The notes under the pieces were generated by a model. The model made no database searches. It saw nothing but the letters and a program-made list of their open reading frames with translations, and had not been told where the DNA came from. From Lacrimispora algidixylanolytica (GTDB lineage Bacteria; Bacillota; Clostridia; Lachnospirales; Lachnospiraceae): a stretch of 64,000 bases of DNA. This document shows positions 61,175 to 64,000 of the stretch, one piece after another (position 1 is the first letter of the stretch; each line of letters opens with the position of its first letter). The stretch covers positions 183,592 through 247,591 of the forward strand of contig NZ_MCIA01000032.1 of assembly GCF_003609635.1 (NCBI RefSeq), read 5' to 3'. A program made the translations under genes and the position numbers.

Positions 61175-62725
61175 ATGAAACAAATCAGGGGGATGCTGAG
61201 GATCATTTTTGGCCGTACTACATTTGGAGTTGTATCTCTTATTGCTCAAGTGGCCATACTTTTTTGGGTTTTTCGCTTTTTAAGTCGCTACATCGTGTAT
61301 TTTTATGGTGGTTTTACACTGTTAAGTGCACTGGTCATTATTTACATTCTCAACAAGGAGGAGAATCCTAGTTTTAAGCTCTCTTGGATGATTCCAATTG
61401 CTGCAGTTCCTGTTTTTGGGATTTTGTTTTATCTGTTTGCGGAGTTTCAAATTATTGGTAAACTTATCAATAAAAAACATCAGGCCAATATGGAAGAAAC
61501 GGAACAATATTTAAAACAAAATTCAAAAGTCATGGATCAGTTAAGTAAGATTAGCAGGCAGGATGCGAATTTGGCCAGATATATTAAAAATACTGGTCAT
61601 TATCCTGTTTATGGTAATACAAATGTCCGGTATTTTTCTCTGGGCGAAACCATGTTTGAGGCGATGAAAAAGGAACTGGAGGCTGCAAATCGGTTTATTT
61701 TTATGGAGTTTTTTATCGTTGAGCGAGGTCAAATGTGGGACGAGATTCTCGGAATTTTAGAGAAGAAAGTGAAAGAAGGGGTAGAGGTTCGTTTCATGTA
61801 CGATGGAATGTGTTCTCTAACTCTCTTACCCAGCGGCTATGTAAATGAATTGAAGGAAAAGGGGATAAGTGCCAAAGAATTCTCTCCCATCAAGCCTGCG
61901 TTAACCACTTACCAGAATAACCGGGACCATCGAAAGATACTTGTGGTAGATGGTCACACCGCTTTTACAGGTGGTGTTAATCTGGCGGATGAATATATTA
62001 ACCGGAAGGTGCGTTTTGGTCACTGGAAGGATACGGGAATCATGATGAAGGGAGATGCGGTTACCAGCTTTACCATGATGTTTCTGGAGATGTGGGATAT
62101 CTCAGAGAAGGAACCGAGTGATTATGGGAAGTATCTAAAAGATCCAGAGTATTTTTACCCACTGGAGCTTAGTCGTGAGGGATTTGTGATTCCTTATGGG
62201 GACAGCCCTTTGGATGGGGAAACGATAGGTAAACAGGTTTATTTGGATATCATTAATTCAGCCAGACAATATGTATATATCATGACACCGTATCTGATTC
62301 TTGATTATGAAATGGTAAAGGCTCTTACATTTGCGGCCAAACGAGGGGTTGAGACAGTTATCATCATGCCACGTATACCGGATAAAAAATATGCATTTCT
62401 GCTTGCCAGGTCCCATTATCTGGAACTGATTCGCGCAGGTGTTCAAATTAGTGAATACAAGCCAGGTTTTATTCATGGTAAGGTATTTAGCAGTGATGGC
62501 ACAAAAGCTGTGGTGGGAACTATAAATATGGATTTTAGAAGTCTTTATCTTCACTTTGAATGTGCTGCTTATTTATATCGTAATGAAGTAATCCGGGATA
62601 TCAATCGGGATTTCAAGGAGACTTTGAAGGAGTGCAGAAGTGTCAGTCTGGAAGATGTAAGAAGCTATCCCTGGCATGAGAGATTTGCAGGGCGTGCATT
62701 AAGGCTATTTGCTCCTCTTATGTAG
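61175..62725 (+). CDS. cls: Cardiolipin synthase
   Basis: A 516-residue membrane enzyme of the phospholipase D family. Two N-terminal spans are followed by two HKD motifs, HRKILVVDGHTAFTGG and HGKVFSSDGTKAVVGT, which form the active site joining two phosphatidylglycerols to cardiolipin. ATG 61175 lies behind ATGGAGG; upstream frames are weaker. Length is standard. A hairpin terminator follows (62767-62801). Confidence 0.95.
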   Translation: MKQIRGMLRIIFGRTTFGVVSLIAQVAILFWVFRFLSRYIVYFYGGFTLLSALVIIYILNKEENPSFKLSWMIPIAAVPVFGILFYLFAEFQIIGKLINKKHQANMEETEQYLKQNSKVMDQLSKISRQDANLARYIKNTGHYPVYGNTNVRYFSLGETMFEAMKKELEAANRFIFMEFFIVERGQMWDEILGILEKKVKEGVEVRFMYDGMCSLTLLPSGYVNELKEKGISAKEFSPIKPALTTYQNNRDHRKILVVDGHTAFTGGVNLADEYINRKVRFGHWKDTGIMMKGDAVTSFTMMFLEMWDISEKEPSDYGKYLKDPEYFYPLELSREGFVIPYGDSPLDGETIGKQVYLDIINSARQYVYIMTPYLILDYEMVKALTFAAKRGVETVIIMPRIPDKKYAFLLARSHYLELIRAGVQISEYKPGFIHGKVFSSDGTKAVVGTINMDFRSLYLHFECAAYLYRNEVIRDINRDFKETLKECRSVSLEDVRSYPWHERFAGRALRLFAPLM

Positions 62726-62766
62726 AAGGAGTCCAATAAGGATATGAATCATATGATTTTATAGTA

Positions 62767-62805
62767 AATATGCGCCGGAGGTGTTAATTCCGACGCATAT
62801 TTTTG
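62767..62805 (+). terminator. Terminator after cls
   Basis: AATATGCG/CGCATATT with inner CGGA/TCCG pairing around a 9-nt loop, then TTTTG. Confidence 0.8.
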
Positions 62806-62846
62806 TTGGTGATTTTTAGTTTCAGAAATGTTTCGTGTTTGGTGCT

Positions 62847-64000
<1,154 letters not shown>

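Overview
The window looks like chromosomal DNA of a low-GC, strictly anaerobic, spore-forming Firmicute, most likely Lachnospiraceae of the Lacrimispora / Clostridium sphenoides type. Support comes from the Rnf complex, single-chain pyruvate:ferredoxin oxidoreductase, ketodeoxygluconate metabolism, T-box leaders, sigma-A promoters with strong AGGAGG ribosome sites, and spore-surface-like Cys/Gly-rich and collagen-like proteins. The genus is inferred from protein character; no rRNA or tRNA gene is visible.

Layout. 1-6 kb is a loose accessory stretch: an AraC-type remnant, a flavin split-barrel protein, a DinB-like protein, a methyltransferase, a cold-shock gene with a structured leader, a membrane protein, thymidine kinase, and a RelA/SpoT-fold protein overlapping a small ORF. 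6-10 kb is a MarR regulator with a heterodimeric ABC exporter. 10.4-14.9 kb is rnfCDGEAB, whose last gene encodes a very short RnfB. 14.9-21.3 kb is hexuronate/KDG catabolism (uxaC, LacI and IclR regulators, eda, two PfkB kinases). 21.4-24.7 kb is a predicted tryptophan ABC transporter behind a T-box with a UGG specifier. 24.8-28.9 kb holds an isochorismatase-family hydrolase and aroF-tyrA-aroA.

28.9-30.3 kb carries the most striking element: a retron. A reverse transcriptase with the retron hallmarks (NAxxH, VTG, YxDD) lies 37 nt downstream of a roughly 200-nt msr-msd region bounded by a perfect 13-bp a1/a2 inverted repeat, with a 67-nt msd hairpin. No known retron effector is recognisable beside it.

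30.3-45 kb is mostly housekeeping: a secreted cell-wall-binding-repeat protein, an EF-G paralogue, a CPBP protease, a Leu T-box with leuS, DedA, small hypothetical proteins, a Cys/Gly-rich protein, an AlaX-type editing protein, an AI-2E family permease, hemB and a PHP phosphoesterase. 45-64 kb has a VanW-family wall protein, PFOR, a DUF554 gene with a MerR-type 19-bp-spacer promoter, a DUF4397 protein, a GntR/ABC cassette, an LtaS-like sulfatase, a DUF362 ferredoxin protein, cardiolipin synthase, and the 3' part of a collagen-like gene that runs off the right edge.

The metabolic genes are compatible with one another: hexuronates enter through UxaC, KDG kinase and aldolase to pyruvate; PFOR makes acetyl-CoA and reduced ferredoxin; Rnf couples ferredoxin oxidation to ion pumping. 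Aromatic synthesis and tryptophan uptake lie side by side. A second unexpected feature is a pair of homologous, covarying structured elements of about 135 nt, one directly after each T-box terminator (trp and leuS).
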